A stretch of 64,000 nt of DNA from Bacteroidota bacterium (GTDB taxonomy: Bacteria > Bacteroidota > Bacteroidia > Sphingobacteriales > Sphingobacteriaceae). Shown piece by piece: positions 1-11,002 of the stretch (within the stretch, counting starts at the first letter, position 1; the number at the start of each line of letters is the position of its first letter). The stretch spans positions 1 to 64,000 of the forward strand of contig JABDAU010000005.1 in the NCBI GenBank assembly GCA_013289045.1, read 5' to 3'. A model generated the notes under the pieces. That model did no database searches, was not told the DNA's origin, and was given only the letters and a program-made list of their open reading frames with translations. Made by a program: the position numbers and the translations under genes.

Positions 1-1
1 T

Positions 2-1411
2 GTTTCGCATGCTTTTTTGTCGTCTACCGGGATATTTATGTACCCGGAAGGGATGTTACACAGTCCTTCAACCATACATATCGTACCCTATAAAGGATGG
101 ACAAAAGTTTCTACCGGGCTGGAGATGGTTAACAATGATCCGTTTATGGTGCATGCCCCAAACTATGATATCCTGTATGATTCGCCCATAGAAGTGGGCG
201 ACCAGGATGTGTTTGGGTTTAAAGCAGCCGGGGTAAATTACGAAGTATGTATGTATGGCGGCGGCAATTACGACCGTGAGAAGTTAAAGGAGGACATGGC
301 TAAAATTGTGTTGCAGGAGACGGCTGTGTATGGCGAGAACCCAAATAAGCATTACGTGTTTATCGTGCATAATTATTCGGTAAGCGGCGGTGGTCTGGAG
401 CATTTGAACTCGTGTGTATTGGGCGCCGTGCGCGACAGGTATAATACACCAGCCGGTTACCAAAACTTTTTAACACTGGTTTCGCATGAGCATTTTCATT
501 TGTGGAATGTAAAACGCCTGCGCCCGATTGCATTGGGCCCGTTTGATTATGACAACGAGAATTACACTACCGACCTTTGGATAGCTGAGGGTTTTACTGC
601 TTATTACGAAGACATTATACTGCGCCATGCAGGTATTTTTGATGCGGATACCTATCTGAATGTTTTGGGTAACGATATTAATTTGGTTGAGAATTCTCTT
701 GGCCGCAAATCCCAATCGGTAGCCGAAGCCAGCTACGATGCCTGGATAAAATACTATCGCCCGAATGAGAACACTGCCAATACCAATATTTCTTATTACA
801 GCAAAGGTTCGGTACTGGCTATGCTGCTTGACCTGGAGATCATTAACGATAGCGGCGCTAAACATTCGCTGGATGATGTGATGCGTTACCTATATATTGA
901 ATATTATAAGAACAAAAAGCGCGGTTATACTGATGCAGAGTTTAAAGCTGGCCTCGAAAAATTCGCCGGAAAAAATCTGGATGCTTTTTACAAAAAGTAT
1001 GTAACCGGCGTGGACGACCTCGATTACAACAAATATCTCGGCTATGCCGGCTATAAAATAACCGATCAGCAGGCTGCAAACAACGACCCGTACCTGGGCT
1101 TTGCTTCCTCAAATAATGGCGGTAAAATTATTGTTACTTCAGTACAGCGAAACAGCCCGGCCTGGGTAGACGGTATTAACGCAGATGACCAGGTAACCGC
1201 CATAGACGGAAAGACCATCAGCACGATGCAGGATGCATTGACCGGTAAAAAGGTTGGCGATAAAATAACTGTTACGGTGTTACGCGACGGTATTTCAATT
1301 GACCTGCCGGTAACATTATTGCGTAACCCGCAGGTAAAATACAAGGTTGATTCGGTGGAGAACCCTACTGCGGAGCAAACCGTGGTAAGGAACAAATGGC
1401 TGAAACTATAA
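2..1411 (+). CDS. M61-family (glycyl aminopeptidase-like) metallopeptidase with C-terminal PDZ domain, 5' truncated by window edge
   Basis: HEHFHLWNVKRLRP zinc-site region and E in AEGFTAYYED; C-terminal PDZ-like GINADDQVTAIDG; frame open to position 2. Confidence 0.85.
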   Translation, partial: VSHAFLSSTGIFMYPEGMLHSPSTIHIVPYKGWTKVSTGLEMVNNDPFMVHAPNYDILYDSPIEVGDQDVFGFKAAGVNYEVCMYGGGNYDREKLKEDMAKIVLQETAVYGENPNKHYVFIVHNYSVSGGGLEHLNSCVLGAVRDRYNTPAGYQNFLTLVSHEHFHLWNVKRLRPIALGPFDYDNENYTTDLWIAEGFTAYYEDIILRHAGIFDADTYLNVLGNDINLVENSLGRKSQSVAEASYDAWIKYYRPNENTANTNISYYSKGSVLAMLLDLEIINDSGAKHSLDDVMRYLYIEYYKNKKRGYTDAEFKAGLEKFAGKNLDAFYKKYVTGVDDLDYNKYLGYAGYKITDQQAANNDPYLGFASSNNGGKIIVTSVQRNSPAWVDGINADDQVTAIDGKTISTMQDALTGKKVGDKITVTVLRDGISIDLPVTLLRNPQVKYKVDSVENPTAEQTVVRNKWLKL

Positions 1412-1493
1412 CCAATGGTTAATTTTTAACCCAAAAATGTAAAAACATTTATATTTTTATTTGTTAGTATAGTATTATATTAAGCGTTACTAT

Positions 1494-1649
1494 ATGAATT
1501 CATTACTTTATATCATTGCCGCAATTTTACTTATCGGCTGGGCCCTGGGCGTATTTATTTACGGTGTAAACGGCATTATACATATTCTGCTTGTTATGGC
1601 AATTATCGCAATTGTATTGGGTATTGTAAGAAAGCCTACGGCGATATGA
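1494..1649 (+). CDS. small membrane protein, Lmo0937-like (51 aa), not in ORF track
   Basis: ATG..TGA translates MNSLLYIIAAILLIGWALGVFIYGVNGIIHILLVMAIIAIVLGIVRKPTAI; two hydrophobic helices and GGIIHILLV-like motif of Lmo0937-type proteins. Confidence 0.7.
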   Translation: MNSLLYIIAAILLIGWALGVFIYGVNGIIHILLVMAIIAIVLGIVRKPTAI

Positions 1650-1683
1650 GGTTAGTTCATGGTTTATGGTTCATAGGTCATGG

Positions 1684-1860
1684 TTATAGTTCACCCTTAG
1701 GGATTGGGTAATACTCATTTTCGTACTTCATTATAAGAATAGTCAGCGAGTTTAATTCTTTAAAATCAGCGGTATTTTCTTTTATATCCTTCTGCATCAG
1801 CTCATAAACACGGGCAAGCGCTAAGTCATATTGATCCCCATTATCTATTGATTTCAACAT
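1684..1860 (-). CDS. short HigA-type antitoxin N-terminal-like protein (58 aa, no HTH)
   Basis: Reverse strand reads MLKSIDNGDQYDLALARVYELMQKDIKENTADFKELNSLTILIMKYENEYYPIPKGEL*, resembling the N-terminal half of HigA-like proteins (compare 56594-56956). Confidence 0.45.
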   Translation of the reverse strand: MLKSIDNGDQYDLALARVYELMQKDIKENTADFKELNSLTILIMKYENEYYPIPKGEL

Positions 1861-1917
1861 AACACGAAAGTAAAAATTCTGCCATTCAAAATTTATCGTT
1901 TTGCTACCTTTGTCCTC

Positions 1918-2583
1918 ATGGATAAGTGCGCCGGACTTGAATTTAACCTATTAGAGCAAAACCTCCTATTACTCCCTCAAAAAGCAATTTATTGGCAGGA
2001 AGAAAAAGCGCTGATCGTTGCTGATGTGCATTTGGGCAAGGTGGGGCATTTTCGTAAAGCAGGTATTGCCGTACCGCGCGATATGGAGCAGGATGACCTG
2101 GCTGTACTATCAGATCTTATCGAAGAATATAACCCGCAAAAGATCTTTTTCCTGGGCGACCTGTTTCACAGCGACATGAATGCCGACTGGGAATGGTTTG
2201 TGCTTTGGCGCAGGCATTTCCCCAAATTAGAGATCATCCTGATAAAAGGTAATCATGATATTATCCACGACGGGCATTACCTGGAGCTGAATGTGAAGCT
2301 GCATAAATCACTTAAAGTTGGTCCGTTTTTAATGCTGCATCATCCTATCGACAGCATTCAGCAATTAATGGTTGATGGTTACGTGCTTTGCGGGCACATT
2401 CACCCGGGGGTGAGCCTTGCAGGACGGGCGCGCCAGCATTTAACATTACCTTGTTTTGCATTTGGCCAAAAACAAGCTATACTGCCTTCATTCGGCAGGT
2501 TTACAGGGCGTGTGGCGATACGCGACCAAAAAACCGATCGTATTTTTGCTGTGCTGAAGGATAAGATAATGGCAATAGCCTGA
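1918..2583 (+). CDS. pdeM: ligase-associated DNA damage response endonuclease PdeM (metallophosphoesterase)
   Basis: VADVHLGKVGHFRKAGIAVP, FLGDLFHS, KGNHD, CGHIHPG motifs. Confidence 0.85.
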   Translation: MDKCAGLEFNLLEQNLLLLPQKAIYWQEEKALIVADVHLGKVGHFRKAGIAVPRDMEQDDLAVLSDLIEEYNPQKIFFLGDLFHSDMNADWEWFVLWRRHFPKLEIILIKGNHDIIHDGHYLELNVKLHKSLKVGPFLMLHHPIDSIQQLMVDGYVLCGHIHPGVSLAGRARQHLTLPCFAFGQKQAILPSFGRFTGRVAIRDQKTDRIFAVLKDKIMAIA

Positions 2584-2586
2584 GGG

Positions 2587-3729
2587 TTATTTAATTTTAT
2601 TCTTATCCATGTAATCCTGTAATTCTTCAGAAAGTACATTGAACCCTATATTACGCTTGATGATCTTCCAGTCACCATCCACCAAAATATAGCTTGGAAT
2701 TTTAGTTGCCTGCCAGTTTTTTTCGTTCGGAGAGTCATCGCCTTTCAAATCCGAAATATTTATCCACGTAAGGCCGCCGCTCGATACTGCATTTTTCCAT
2801 ACTTTAGGATCAGTATCAAGCGACACACTCACCACGGTAAAATTCTGGTATGTTTTTAATGGGCTGAAGGAATCATGCAGCAGCTTTGAATGAACGTCCC
2901 TGCTCAATTCGTTATCGGCTGTCCAAAACTCCACAAGGGTTATCTTTCCCTTTACCATTTGCGGATCGAATGGCTTGCCATCAATTGTAACACCTGCCAG
3001 TTGAGGTGCAACATTTCCCGGTGCAAGCTTTTTCAACCCGTTAAGCTTATCGCCTTCTTCAATACCATCGGCAGTCTTTTTTTGCTCGTCTGTAAATTTT
3101 TGATAGATAGGATAACAATCATCTGCATTGCTTTCATAATCCAGTTGCGATAAAATGTGTGCCGCCACTTTACTCTGCGGATATTGGCCCACATACGTTG
3201 CGAGCGCTCTGATCTTGTTTTTTTCCTGCTGGTTTAACAGGCTATCGCGTAGATTGCGCGCTTTGGCTATATCATCGGTAGATGAACTTTTATCATTAAT
3301 CGCATCGGAATATTGTTGCAGGCCCTTTGCAACCGCTGCATTTTGTGTATTGGCAATGGCATAATATTGCGATAGCTCGGTTTGTGTTTCTGATGATGAA
3401 GTAATGGCCGGATACCGGCGTGCAGTTTCGGGCTCGGCCGCTATGGTGTAAGTACCCGGCTCAAGGTAAATGTCATAACCTGGAATACGGTTTTGCATAG
3501 CGCTGATCTTAATGATGCGCATGGTGTAATATCCTATGGTATCAACCGTAAGATGGAAATCAAATTTCCCGTCTTCAATGTTCCCTGAAAATTTTATGTG
3601 ACCGTCCTGGTCTTTAATAATGAGCGTACCGCTTGTAAATCCGGTGGCAGTGCCGCTTATTTCGGCAAATTTGTTGCGGCGGCAGCTGCTTAAAACCGCA
3701 AGTAAGAGAGCAAGGTATAGGTATTTCAT
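2587..3729 (-). CDS. lipoprotein with N-terminal DUF4369-like domain and C-terminal TlpA/thioredoxin-like fold
   Basis: Lipobox LSSC, GTATGFTSGTLIIKD..., C-terminal GKITLVEFWTADNELSRDVHSKL (CxxC absent). Confidence 0.7.
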   Translation of the reverse strand: MKYLYLALLLAVLSSCRRNKFAEISGTATGFTSGTLIIKDQDGHIKFSGNIEDGKFDFHLTVDTIGYYTMRIIKISAMQNRIPGYDIYLEPGTYTIAAEPETARRYPAITSSSETQTELSQYYAIANTQNAAVAKGLQQYSDAINDKSSSTDDIAKARNLRDSLLNQQEKNKIRALATYVGQYPQSKVAAHILSQLDYESNADDCYPIYQKFTDEQKKTADGIEEGDKLNGLKKLAPGNVAPQLAGVTIDGKPFDPQMVKGKITLVEFWTADNELSRDVHSKLLHDSFSPLKTYQNFTVVSVSLDTDPKVWKNAVSSGGLTWINISDLKGDDSPNEKNWQATKIPSYILVDGDWKIIKRNIGFNVLSEELQDYMDKNKIK

Positions 3730-3864
3730 ATTTTATAAATAGGCGCTCTAAATATAAAGGAAAGGTAATTAACTCCAAATTATCATCACAGCTTAGATTG
3801 TTTCTAAATAATTATTTGTCTGCTAATTAGCCCCCACATTTACAATCTTTTATTATTTAATAAA

Positions 3865-3872
3865 TACTTTTG
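3865..3872 (+). promoter_or_regulatory. candidate Bacteroidota -7 element (TAnnTTTG) upstream of sdh operon
   Basis: TACTTTTG 23 nt before the sdhC ATG. Confidence 0.4.
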
Positions 3873-3894
3873 CGCCAATAAATCTGATTCTGTA

Positions 3895-4671
3895 ATGAGC
3901 GAATTTAAACAAACCTTTAACTCATCGCTGGGCAAAAAGCTCATCATGGCTTTAACGGGCTTGTTCCTGTGCACGTTTTTAATTGTGCACCTGGGCGGCA
4001 ACCTGTTACTGTTCAAAAACGACGATGGTTTTGGCTTTAATGTTTACGCCAATTTTCTTACGCATTTTCCGCCGATAGAAGTTGTGGCGTATCTCCTTTA
4101 CCTGTGCATTGTTGTGCACGCCATTTATGCGCTGGTGCTTACCGTTAAAAACCGACGCGCAAGGCCTGTGGGCTATGCAGTGGTAAACAAATCGCCTGCA
4201 AGCTGGTCGTCAAAAAACATGGGACTTTTGGGTTCAGTGCTGCTGTTGTTCCTTGTTATACACATGGGCAATTTTTGGTATACTTATAAGTATACGCATA
4301 ACGTAGGCTATAAGGAATACCGTACAGACCTGTCATCAGGTATTACTACATCAAGCAACTTTACACCATTATCTCCGGATTTTGAAAACTCGGTACAAAC
4401 TGCAAACAATACCGAAATTGTCCGTGTAAAGGACCTGCATGCTACGGTAGCATTTGTTTTCCATAACATTTGGTATGTGCTGATCTATGTGATCGCAATG
4501 GGTGCGGTATCGTTTCACTTATTGCATGGTTTCCAAAGCGCATTTCGCACACTTGGCTGGGTGCACCGTAAGTACACGCCTATTGTTGAGTTTATCGGCA
4601 CATGGCTTTTTGCCGTGATCATACCTGTAGGTTTCGCTTTGATGCCGATCGTTTATTATTTCTGTAGATAA
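3895..4671 (+). CDS. sdhC: succinate dehydrogenase/fumarate reductase cytochrome b subunit
   Basis: Five hydrophobic segments, [39 protein letters not shown]; operon with sdhA/sdhB. Confidence 0.9.
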   Translation: MSEFKQTFNSSLGKKLIMALTGLFLCTFLIVHLGGNLLLFKNDDGFGFNVYANFLTHFPPIEVVAYLLYLCIVVHAIYALVLTVKNRRARPVGYAVVNKSPASWSSKNMGLLGSVLLLFLVIHMGNFWYTYKYTHNVGYKEYRTDLSSGITTSSNFTPLSPDFENSVQTANNTEIVRVKDLHATVAFVFHNIWYVLIYVIAMGAVSFHLLHGFQSAFRTLGWVHRKYTPIVEFIGTWLFAVIIPVGFALMPIVYYFCR

Positions 4672-4696
4672 TTATAACTCACAAAACATAAAGAAC

Positions 4697-6631
4697 ATGA
4701 GTTTAGATGCTAAAATTCCTGAAGGCCCATTAGCCGAAAAATGGAGCAAGCATAAATTTAATTTAAAGCTGGTTAACCCTGCCAACAAGCGTAAGTACGA
4801 CATAATAGTTGTAGGTACCGGTTTGGCCGGTGCATCAGCTGCGGCAACGCTGGCCGAGCTGGGCTACAATGTGAAAGCATTCTGTTTCCAGGATAGCCCG
4901 CGCCGTGCGCACTCAATTGCTGCGCAGGGTGGTATAAACGCTGCTAAAAATTACCAGAACGACGGTGACAGTGTTTACCGCTTATTTTATGATACCATAA
5001 AGGGTGGTGACTTCCGCGCACGTGAGGCCAACGTTTACCGTTTGGCTGAAGTATCGGTGAACATCATCGACCAGTGTGTTGCACAAGGCGTACCATTCGC
5101 ACGCGAATACGGCGGCTTGCTGGATAACCGTTCATTCGGTGGTGCGCAAGTATCGCGTACATTCTACGCCCGCGGCCAAACGGGACAGCAGTTATTACTG
5201 GGTGCATACTCGGCATTGAACCGCCAGATCCACCACGGTAAAGTGAAAATGTACACCCGTACCGAAATGCTTGACGTGGTATTAGTAGACGGCGAAGCAC
5301 GCGGCATAGTAACCCGCAGCTTAACGACCGGCGCCATCGAAACACACAGCGGTCATGCCGTATTGTTGTGTACCGGCGGTTACGGTAACGTATTCTACCT
5401 GTCAACCAACGCAGCAGGATCGAACGTAACTGCTGCATGGCGCGCGCACAAACGCGGAGCTTACTTTGGCAATCCTTGCTACACGCAGATCCATCCTACC
5501 TGTATCCCGGTAACGGGCGATCACCAATCGAAACTGACATTGATGTCGGAATCGCTGCGTAATGATGGTCGTGTTTGGGCACCTAAAACGGTTGAGACCG
5601 CTGAGAAGCTGCGCAAAGGCCAATTGAAAGCCAGCGACATAAAAGACGAAGACAGGGACTACTTCCTGGAAAGAAAATACCCGGCATTTGGTAACCTTGT
5701 TCCGCGCGACGTGGCATCACGTAACGCGAAGGAAATGGTTGACGAGAACCGCGGCGTAGGCGCATCGGGGTTTGCCGTGTTCCTTGACTTTTCGGATGCC
5801 ATAAAACGTTTGGGTAAAGATACAGTGGCTGCCAAATATGGTAACCTGTTTGATATGTATTACCAGATCACCGATGAGGACCCGTATACGCAGCCAATGC
5901 GTATCTATCCTGCGGTGCATTATACAATGGGCGGCCTTTGGGTTGATTATAACCTGATGACCAACGTACCGGGCCTTTACGCTTTAGGCGAATGTAACTT
6001 CTCCGATCACGGCGCGAACCGCCTTGGAGCTTCGGCGCTGATGCAGGGTTTGGCGGATGGTTATTTCGTGATCCCCTATACTATTGGTGATTACCTGGCG
6101 AAGATCGGCCCTAAAGCGGTTGATACCAATCACCCCGCTTTTGAAGAAACCAAGCAGAGTGTGCTTGCATATGTAAATAAACTATTAGCGCTAAAAGGCA
6201 ATAAAACCGTTAACGAATACCACCGTGAACTTGGCCACATTATGTGGGAATATTGCGGCATGGCGCGTACCGAAGAAGGCCTGACCAAAGCACTTGGCCT
6301 GATCCAGGCATTGCGTGCCGATTTCTGGGTGAATGCCAAAGTGGTTGGCGAGAACGAAGAAGTTAACCCGGCGCTTGAAAAAGCAGGTCGCGTAGCTGAC
6401 TTCCTCGAATTAGGCGAGCTAATGGTAAGAGACGCGCTGATGCGTAAGGAATCATGCGGTGGCCACTTCAGGCTGGAATCGCAGACACCTGATGGCGAAG
6501 CGCTGCGTGACGATGAGCACTTTGCTTTCGTTGCTGCCTGGGAGTATAAGGGTGATAACCAGCCGGAGGAGCTACATAAAGAGGCCTTGGAATTCGAATA
6601 TGTTCACCTAACACAAAGAAATTACGCTTAA
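4697..6631 (+). CDS. sdhA: succinate dehydrogenase flavoprotein subunit
   Basis: [67 protein letters not shown]. Confidence 0.96.
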   Translation: MSLDAKIPEGPLAEKWSKHKFNLKLVNPANKRKYDIIVVGTGLAGASAAATLAELGYNVKAFCFQDSPRRAHSIAAQGGINAAKNYQNDGDSVYRLFYDTIKGGDFRAREANVYRLAEVSVNIIDQCVAQGVPFAREYGGLLDNRSFGGAQVSRTFYARGQTGQQLLLGAYSALNRQIHHGKVKMYTRTEMLDVVLVDGEARGIVTRSLTTGAIETHSGHAVLLCTGGYGNVFYLSTNAAGSNVTAAWRAHKRGAYFGNPCYTQIHPTCIPVTGDHQSKLTLMSESLRNDGRVWAPKTVETAEKLRKGQLKASDIKDEDRDYFLERKYPAFGNLVPRDVASRNAKEMVDENRGVGASGFAVFLDFSDAIKRLGKDTVAAKYGNLFDMYYQITDEDPYTQPMRIYPAVHYTMGGLWVDYNLMTNVPGLYALGECNFSDHGANRLGASALMQGLADGYFVIPYTIGDYLAKIGPKAVDTNHPAFEETKQSVLAYVNKLLALKGNKTVNEYHRELGHIMWEYCGMARTEEGLTKALGLIQALRADFWVNAKVVGENEEVNPALEKAGRVADFLELGELMVRDALMRKESCGGHFRLESQTPDGEALRDDEHFAFVAAWEYKGDNQPEELHKEALEFEYVHLTQRNYA

Positions 6632-6635
6632 GGAA

Positions 6636-7259
6636 ATGCTTAATGATGCTGCGTTGATAAAGCTGTTGAAGCAGGCGTATTCGGCCGAAAAGGCCGCTGC
6701 ATTTGCTTACCAGGGACACGCAGGATCAGTAAGGGATAAAACGGAAAAAGAATCTATCAGGCAAATTGAGATTGATGAGTGGAACCATCGGGAAGAGGTG
6801 CTAAAACTGATGAATATACACCAGGTACCTGTTTCAAAATGGTACGAGGTGAAGAATTATTTTATCGGGAAAACCATCAGCGTAAGCTGTTACCTTATTG
6901 GCTGGTTTATGCCATTTTATTTTGCCGGGAACCTGGAAAGCGGAAATGTATGCGAATACGTACGCATGAAGCGGCTTTTTAATGCGCAGGGAATAACCGA
7001 GCATGATGCCATTTTATACGAAATGAGCCTAAAGGAAAAGGAACATGAAGTATATTTTTATGAGCAGATAGCAGACAGTAAAATGCTTCCATTCTTTGAA
7101 AGGCTATTTTCATGGGGGAAGAACAAAAGAAAAAATGATATCGACCTTGAAAAGGGTTTTTATATTGAGGATACGAATACATATTGCGAAGGCTTTGGAG
7201 AGAAGGGCGAGAAACAGCCACTTAAAAAACTCCAGGATCACAGCGATATAACGAATTAA
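6636..7259 (+). CDS. ferritin-like / COQ7-type diiron protein inserted between sdhA and sdhB
   Basis: QAYSAEKAAAFAYQGHAGSV..EIDEWNHREEVLKLM...EHDAILYEMSLKEKEHEVYFYEQI: two E/ExxH pairs in helical context. Confidence 0.65.
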   Translation: MLNDAALIKLLKQAYSAEKAAAFAYQGHAGSVRDKTEKESIRQIEIDEWNHREEVLKLMNIHQVPVSKWYEVKNYFIGKTISVSCYLIGWFMPFYFAGNLESGNVCEYVRMKRLFNAQGITEHDAILYEMSLKEKEHEVYFYEQIADSKMLPFFERLFSWGKNKRKNDIDLEKGFYIEDTNTYCEGFGEKGEKQPLKKLQDHSDITN

Positions 7260-7309
7260 TAAGATTGACACCTGGTTTGAATTAACCTTCAAACCTAAAA
7301 AATAGAGAT

Positions 7310-8083
7310 ATGGGAAATATGAACCTCACCCTAAAAGTATGGCGCCAGAAAAACGCGCAAACGCCGGGTAAATTTGTAACCTATAAGGCTGAAGGTATTT
7401 CACCGGATATGTCGTTCCTGGAAATGCTGGATGTGGTGAACGAAAGCCTGATCCTGAAAAGCGAGGAACCGATCCATTTCGACCACGATTGTCGCGAAGG
7501 TATTTGCGGGATGTGCTCGCTGTATATCAACGGTCACCCGCATGGGCCAAAAAGGGCTATCACTACCTGCCAGCTACACATGCGCAGCTTTAAGGATGGT
7601 GAAACCATAACCATTGAACCATGGCGCGCAGCACCATTCCCGGTAATAAAGGATTTGGCGGTTGACCGCTCTGCCTTCGACCGTATTCAACAGGCCGGCG
7701 GTTATGTTTCTGTAAACACCGGCGGCGTACCTGATGCCAACGAAATACTGATACCAAAAGTAATTGCCGACGAAGCCTTCAACTCTGCTACCTGCATTGG
7801 TTGCGGCGCTTGTGTGGCTGCTTGTAAAAATGCTTCGGCTATGCTGTTCGTTTCGGCAAAGGTATCACAGTTCGCGATGCTGCCGCAAGGTCAGACCGAA
7901 CGCTGGAGCCGCGTACAAAAAATGGTAGCGCAGATGGACGAAGAAGGTTTCGGTAATTGCACCAATACCGGCGCTTGCGAAGCCGAATGCCCAAAAGAGA
8001 TCCAGCTCACCAACATCAGCCGCATGAACAATGATTATTTCAGTGCCAAGTTGTTCCGTGAGGAGCATGCGCATGAGGAATAG
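7310..8083 (+). CDS. sdhB: succinate dehydrogenase iron-sulfur subunit
   Basis: [51 protein letters not shown]. Confidence 0.96.
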   Translation: MGNMNLTLKVWRQKNAQTPGKFVTYKAEGISPDMSFLEMLDVVNESLILKSEEPIHFDHDCREGICGMCSLYINGHPHGPKRAITTCQLHMRSFKDGETITIEPWRAAPFPVIKDLAVDRSAFDRIQQAGGYVSVNTGGVPDANEILIPKVIADEAFNSATCIGCGACVAACKNASAMLFVSAKVSQFAMLPQGQTERWSRVQKMVAQMDEEGFGNCTNTGACEAECPKEIQLTNISRMNNDYFSAKLFREEHAHEE

Positions 8084-8117
8084 TCTGATAGCACGCCTCT
8101 AATTTATTCTTATATAG

Positions 8118-8144
8118 CAAAGGCTCCCGGTTTGGGGGCCTTTT
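8118..8144 (+). terminator. intrinsic terminator after sdhB
   Basis: AAAGGCTCCCGGTTTGGGGGCCTTTT hairpin plus T run. Confidence 0.7.
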
Positions 8145-8232
8145 GCGTTTTGAAACTGTAGTCTTCGACTACCTTTCCAAACTCTATTTATTTTTTATCT
8201 TTAACTGTTTTAACATCCATCATCATTACAAA

Positions 8233-10149
8233 ATGAAGAACCGATCAATTCTTTTACTATTTGTGTTACTTTCGGCTATGGCAGCGAATGCGCAAAATGT
8301 GTTAACCCCTGAATTATTATGGAAGCTTGGTCGTGTAAGCGGCAAGGGCATTTCTAAAGACGGCAAATACGTTATTTACACCGTGGGTACGCCTGATGTG
8401 GCGGCCAACAAGGTAAATAGCAAAACTTACGCTATACCGCTTGTTGGTGGCGTACCTGATATTGTGATGGATGAAAACGCCTGGCTCACCAGCGACCGCA
8501 TCTCACCAGATGGCAAATATAAGATCAGCAGTGTGGATGTAAAGGTGGTGAAGGTTGCAGGTTCTGATTATTATCCTGACCTGAAAAAGAGCAATGTGCT
8601 TATCTATAACAGTCTTAATTACCGCCATTGGGATACCTGGGAAGATGGCAAATTTGGCCATGTGATGGTAGCGCCGTTAGTGGACGGCAAACCCGGCAAG
8701 GCAAAGGATATTATGCCGAATGAACCCTATGACTGTCCGCTGAAACCAGATGGCGGCGATGAGGACTTTGTTTGGAGCGCCGACAGCAAAAAGGTGGTTT
8801 ATGCCTGCAAAAAGAAATTCGGTACCGAGTATGCCATCAGCACCAATACTGATATTTATGCTTATGATGTAGCCACAGGCGAAACCACCAACCTAACTGC
8901 CGACAACCCGGGCTACGACCTGCAGCCTTCCTTCAACAAAAAGAACCAGATGGCCTGGCTGCAAATGAAACGCGACGGCTATGAAAGTGATAAACAGGAC
9001 CTGATCGTAACCAATGGTACTACCAAAATAAACTTAACCGCTCAGAATGACCAGATCCATGTAGAAGGCTACAAATGGGCTGAGGATGGTAAAAGTATCT
9101 TCTTTACTGCGCCTATAAACGGTACGCTGCAATTATTCAGCGTCAATAATCCGCTGGGCAGCAGTGTGCAGCCGGTAATAAAACAAGTTACCAGCGGCGA
9201 TTTTGATGTGGATGGCATTGTGGGCCAGAAAGGTAACATGGTTGTGGTATCCCGCTCTGATTTTAACCATGCTAATGAGCTTTATACCGTGAACATCAGC
9301 AACGGACAAATGGCACAGCTTACGCATGTGAATGATGCCCTGTACAGCAACATAGCTATGTGCAAAACGGAGCGCCGCTTTGTAAAAACGGTTGATGATA
9401 AGCAAATGCTGGTTTGGGTGATCTACCCGCCGAATTTTGATCCTGCAAAGAAATATCCTGCATTGTTGTATTGCCAGGGCGGCCCGCAAAGCGCTTTAAC
9501 ACAGTTCTATTCCTTCAGGTGGAACATGCAGCTGATGGCATCGAACGGGTATATTATCGTAGCGCCAAACCGCCGTGGTATGCCGGGCTATGGTACTGCG
9601 TGGAATGAGGCGATCAGTAAAGACCACGGCGGCCTTGCGATGCAGGATTATTTGAACGCGACCGATAATATTGCAAAAGAGCCTTTTGTGGATAAAACCC
9701 GTTTGGGTTGTGTTGGCGCAAGCTATGGCGGTTATTCGGTTTACATGCTGGCGGGGATACATAAAAAACGTTTCAAAACCTTTATTGCGCATGATGGGAT
9801 CTTCGATTTCCGCAGCATGTATGGCACTACCGAAGAAATGTGGTTCCCGAACTGGGATTATGGCGGCCCTTACTGGGATAAAGACAATGCCGCAGCGCAG
9901 AAATCATACAAAGAATTTTCGCCAAGCAATTTCGTAGCAAACTGGGATACGCCAATGCTGATCTTCCATGGTGAGAAGGATTACCGTGTTCCATTGGAGC
10001 AAGGCATGCAAGCTTTCCAGGCAGCACAATTGCGTGGTATAAAGAGCCGCATGATAGTAATGCAAGATGAGAACCATTGGGTGCTGCATGCGCAAAATGC
10101 GCTGATCTGGCAGCATGAGTTTTTTAAATGGCTACAGGAGACGCTTTAA
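8233..10149 (+). CDS. S9 family prolyl oligopeptidase/DPP-like peptidase, secreted
   Basis: Signal peptide MKNRSILLLFVLLSAMAANAQ; GASYGGYS nucleophile elbow; HGEKDYRVP; start at 8233 preferred over 8143. Confidence 0.9.
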   Translation: MKNRSILLLFVLLSAMAANAQNVLTPELLWKLGRVSGKGISKDGKYVIYTVGTPDVAANKVNSKTYAIPLVGGVPDIVMDENAWLTSDRISPDGKYKISSVDVKVVKVAGSDYYPDLKKSNVLIYNSLNYRHWDTWEDGKFGHVMVAPLVDGKPGKAKDIMPNEPYDCPLKPDGGDEDFVWSADSKKVVYACKKKFGTEYAISTNTDIYAYDVATGETTNLTADNPGYDLQPSFNKKNQMAWLQMKRDGYESDKQDLIVTNGTTKINLTAQNDQIHVEGYKWAEDGKSIFFTAPINGTLQLFSVNNPLGSSVQPVIKQVTSGDFDVDGIVGQKGNMVVVSRSDFNHANELYTVNISNGQMAQLTHVNDALYSNIAMCKTERRFVKTVDDKQMLVWVIYPPNFDPAKKYPALLYCQGGPQSALTQFYSFRWNMQLMASNGYIIVAPNRRGMPGYGTAWNEAISKDHGGLAMQDYLNATDNIAKEPFVDKTRLGCVGASYGGYSVYMLAGIHKKRFKTFIAHDGIFDFRSMYGTTEEMWFPNWDYGGPYWDKDNAAAQKSYKEFSPSNFVANWDTPMLIFHGEKDYRVPLEQGMQAFQAAQLRGIKSRMIVMQDENHWVLHAQNALIWQHEFFKWLQETL

Positions 10150-10258
10150 AAAAGTGGCAGTAGCGATAGCAGTGACAGCCGTAATTGCCACCACGCATTA
10201 ACTTAGTTAGTTTGCAGTTTTGAGTTAGCAGTTGGCAGACTATTTGCAACCACGCATT

Positions 10259-10289
10259 AACTTACGAAGTTTTAAAAACTTCGTAAGTT
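10259..10289. repeat. 31-bp palindrome family A, copy 1
   Basis: AACTTACGAAGTTTT-A-AAAACTTCGTAAGTT, 15-bp perfect arms. Confidence 0.9.
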
Positions 10290-10332
10290 TGGTTTGACCC
10301 AAAGCTTATCTGAATATAACTCGCTCGCATAT

Positions 10333-10375
10333 CCAGACTTACGAAGTTTTTAAAACTTCGTAAGTCAATATCTGG
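10333..10375. repeat. palindrome family A, copy 2 (with extended CCAGA...TCTGG arms)
   Basis: CCAGACTTACGAAGTTTTTAAAACTTCGTAAGTCAATATCTGG. Confidence 0.9.
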
Positions 10376-10393
10376 TCAATATCTATTGGCCTT

Positions 10394-11002
10394 TTACCTT
10401 TCCCCTTCTTCCTCCAACTGTCTGTTCAATTCCTCCAGTTTAGCTATCGTATCGATAAGCGGTTTTTGTTTGCGTTTAACGCCGCGCGGTCTCAGGTAAA
10501 AGCCGGCAAACAATATCCACCCAAAAACTACGGAGTAGGTCAATACGCCATTCCACAGGCCGTGTATAAATTGCATTAGGTAAAGCCCCATCCCTATGCA
10601 AAGCAGCGCGAAGTAGATATTGATCATTACCCGGTTCAGGAAATCCTGCTTGCGCTTTATGGTAATGAGCTGCTCCAGGTACTCATGTGTGCTGATAGCG
10701 AAGTTTGTTTTAAAAAGCACCGGCATCATACGGTTATGAACAACTAAATACATCAGCATGCCCATCACCATAATAGCTATGCCAATTTTGGTGGTAGGCA
10801 GTTCATGCGGGATCGTAGAACCGATGTAAATAATAAATGCGGATACGGCTAACAACAAAAAATTCTGCAGTATTAGTTTAATAAGCGTTTTGCGCTTAAT
10901 ATCATCGGCTTTTTTAAATAGCTGTTTCATATCAGGCATTTCCGTTGCCTCCTGCTTATGCCATAGTGTTTTCAGGTCCATTTCAGTCTTCATATCCTTC
11001 AA
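10394..11002 (-). CDS. membrane protein of unknown function encoded with sigma factor
   Basis: Four hydrophobic segments; overlaps the 3' end of the upstream sigma gene. Confidence 0.6.
   Translation of the reverse strand: MKDMKTEMDLKTLWHKQEATEMPDMKQLFKKADDIKRKTLIKLILQNFLLLAVSAFIIYIGSTIPHELPTTKIGIAIMVMGMLMYLVVHNRMMPVLFKTNFAISTHEYLEQLITIKRKQDFLNRVMINIYFALLCIGMGLYLMQFIHGLWNGVLTYSVVFGWILFAGFYLRPRGVKRKQKPLIDTIAKLEELNRQLEEEGER

Noticed and set aside
6636-7259. Ferritin-like ORF as a fourth SDH membrane anchor (sdhD)
   Set aside because: Contains E/ExxH pairs and mostly amphipathic helices; sdhC already encodes a fused five-helix cytochrome b.
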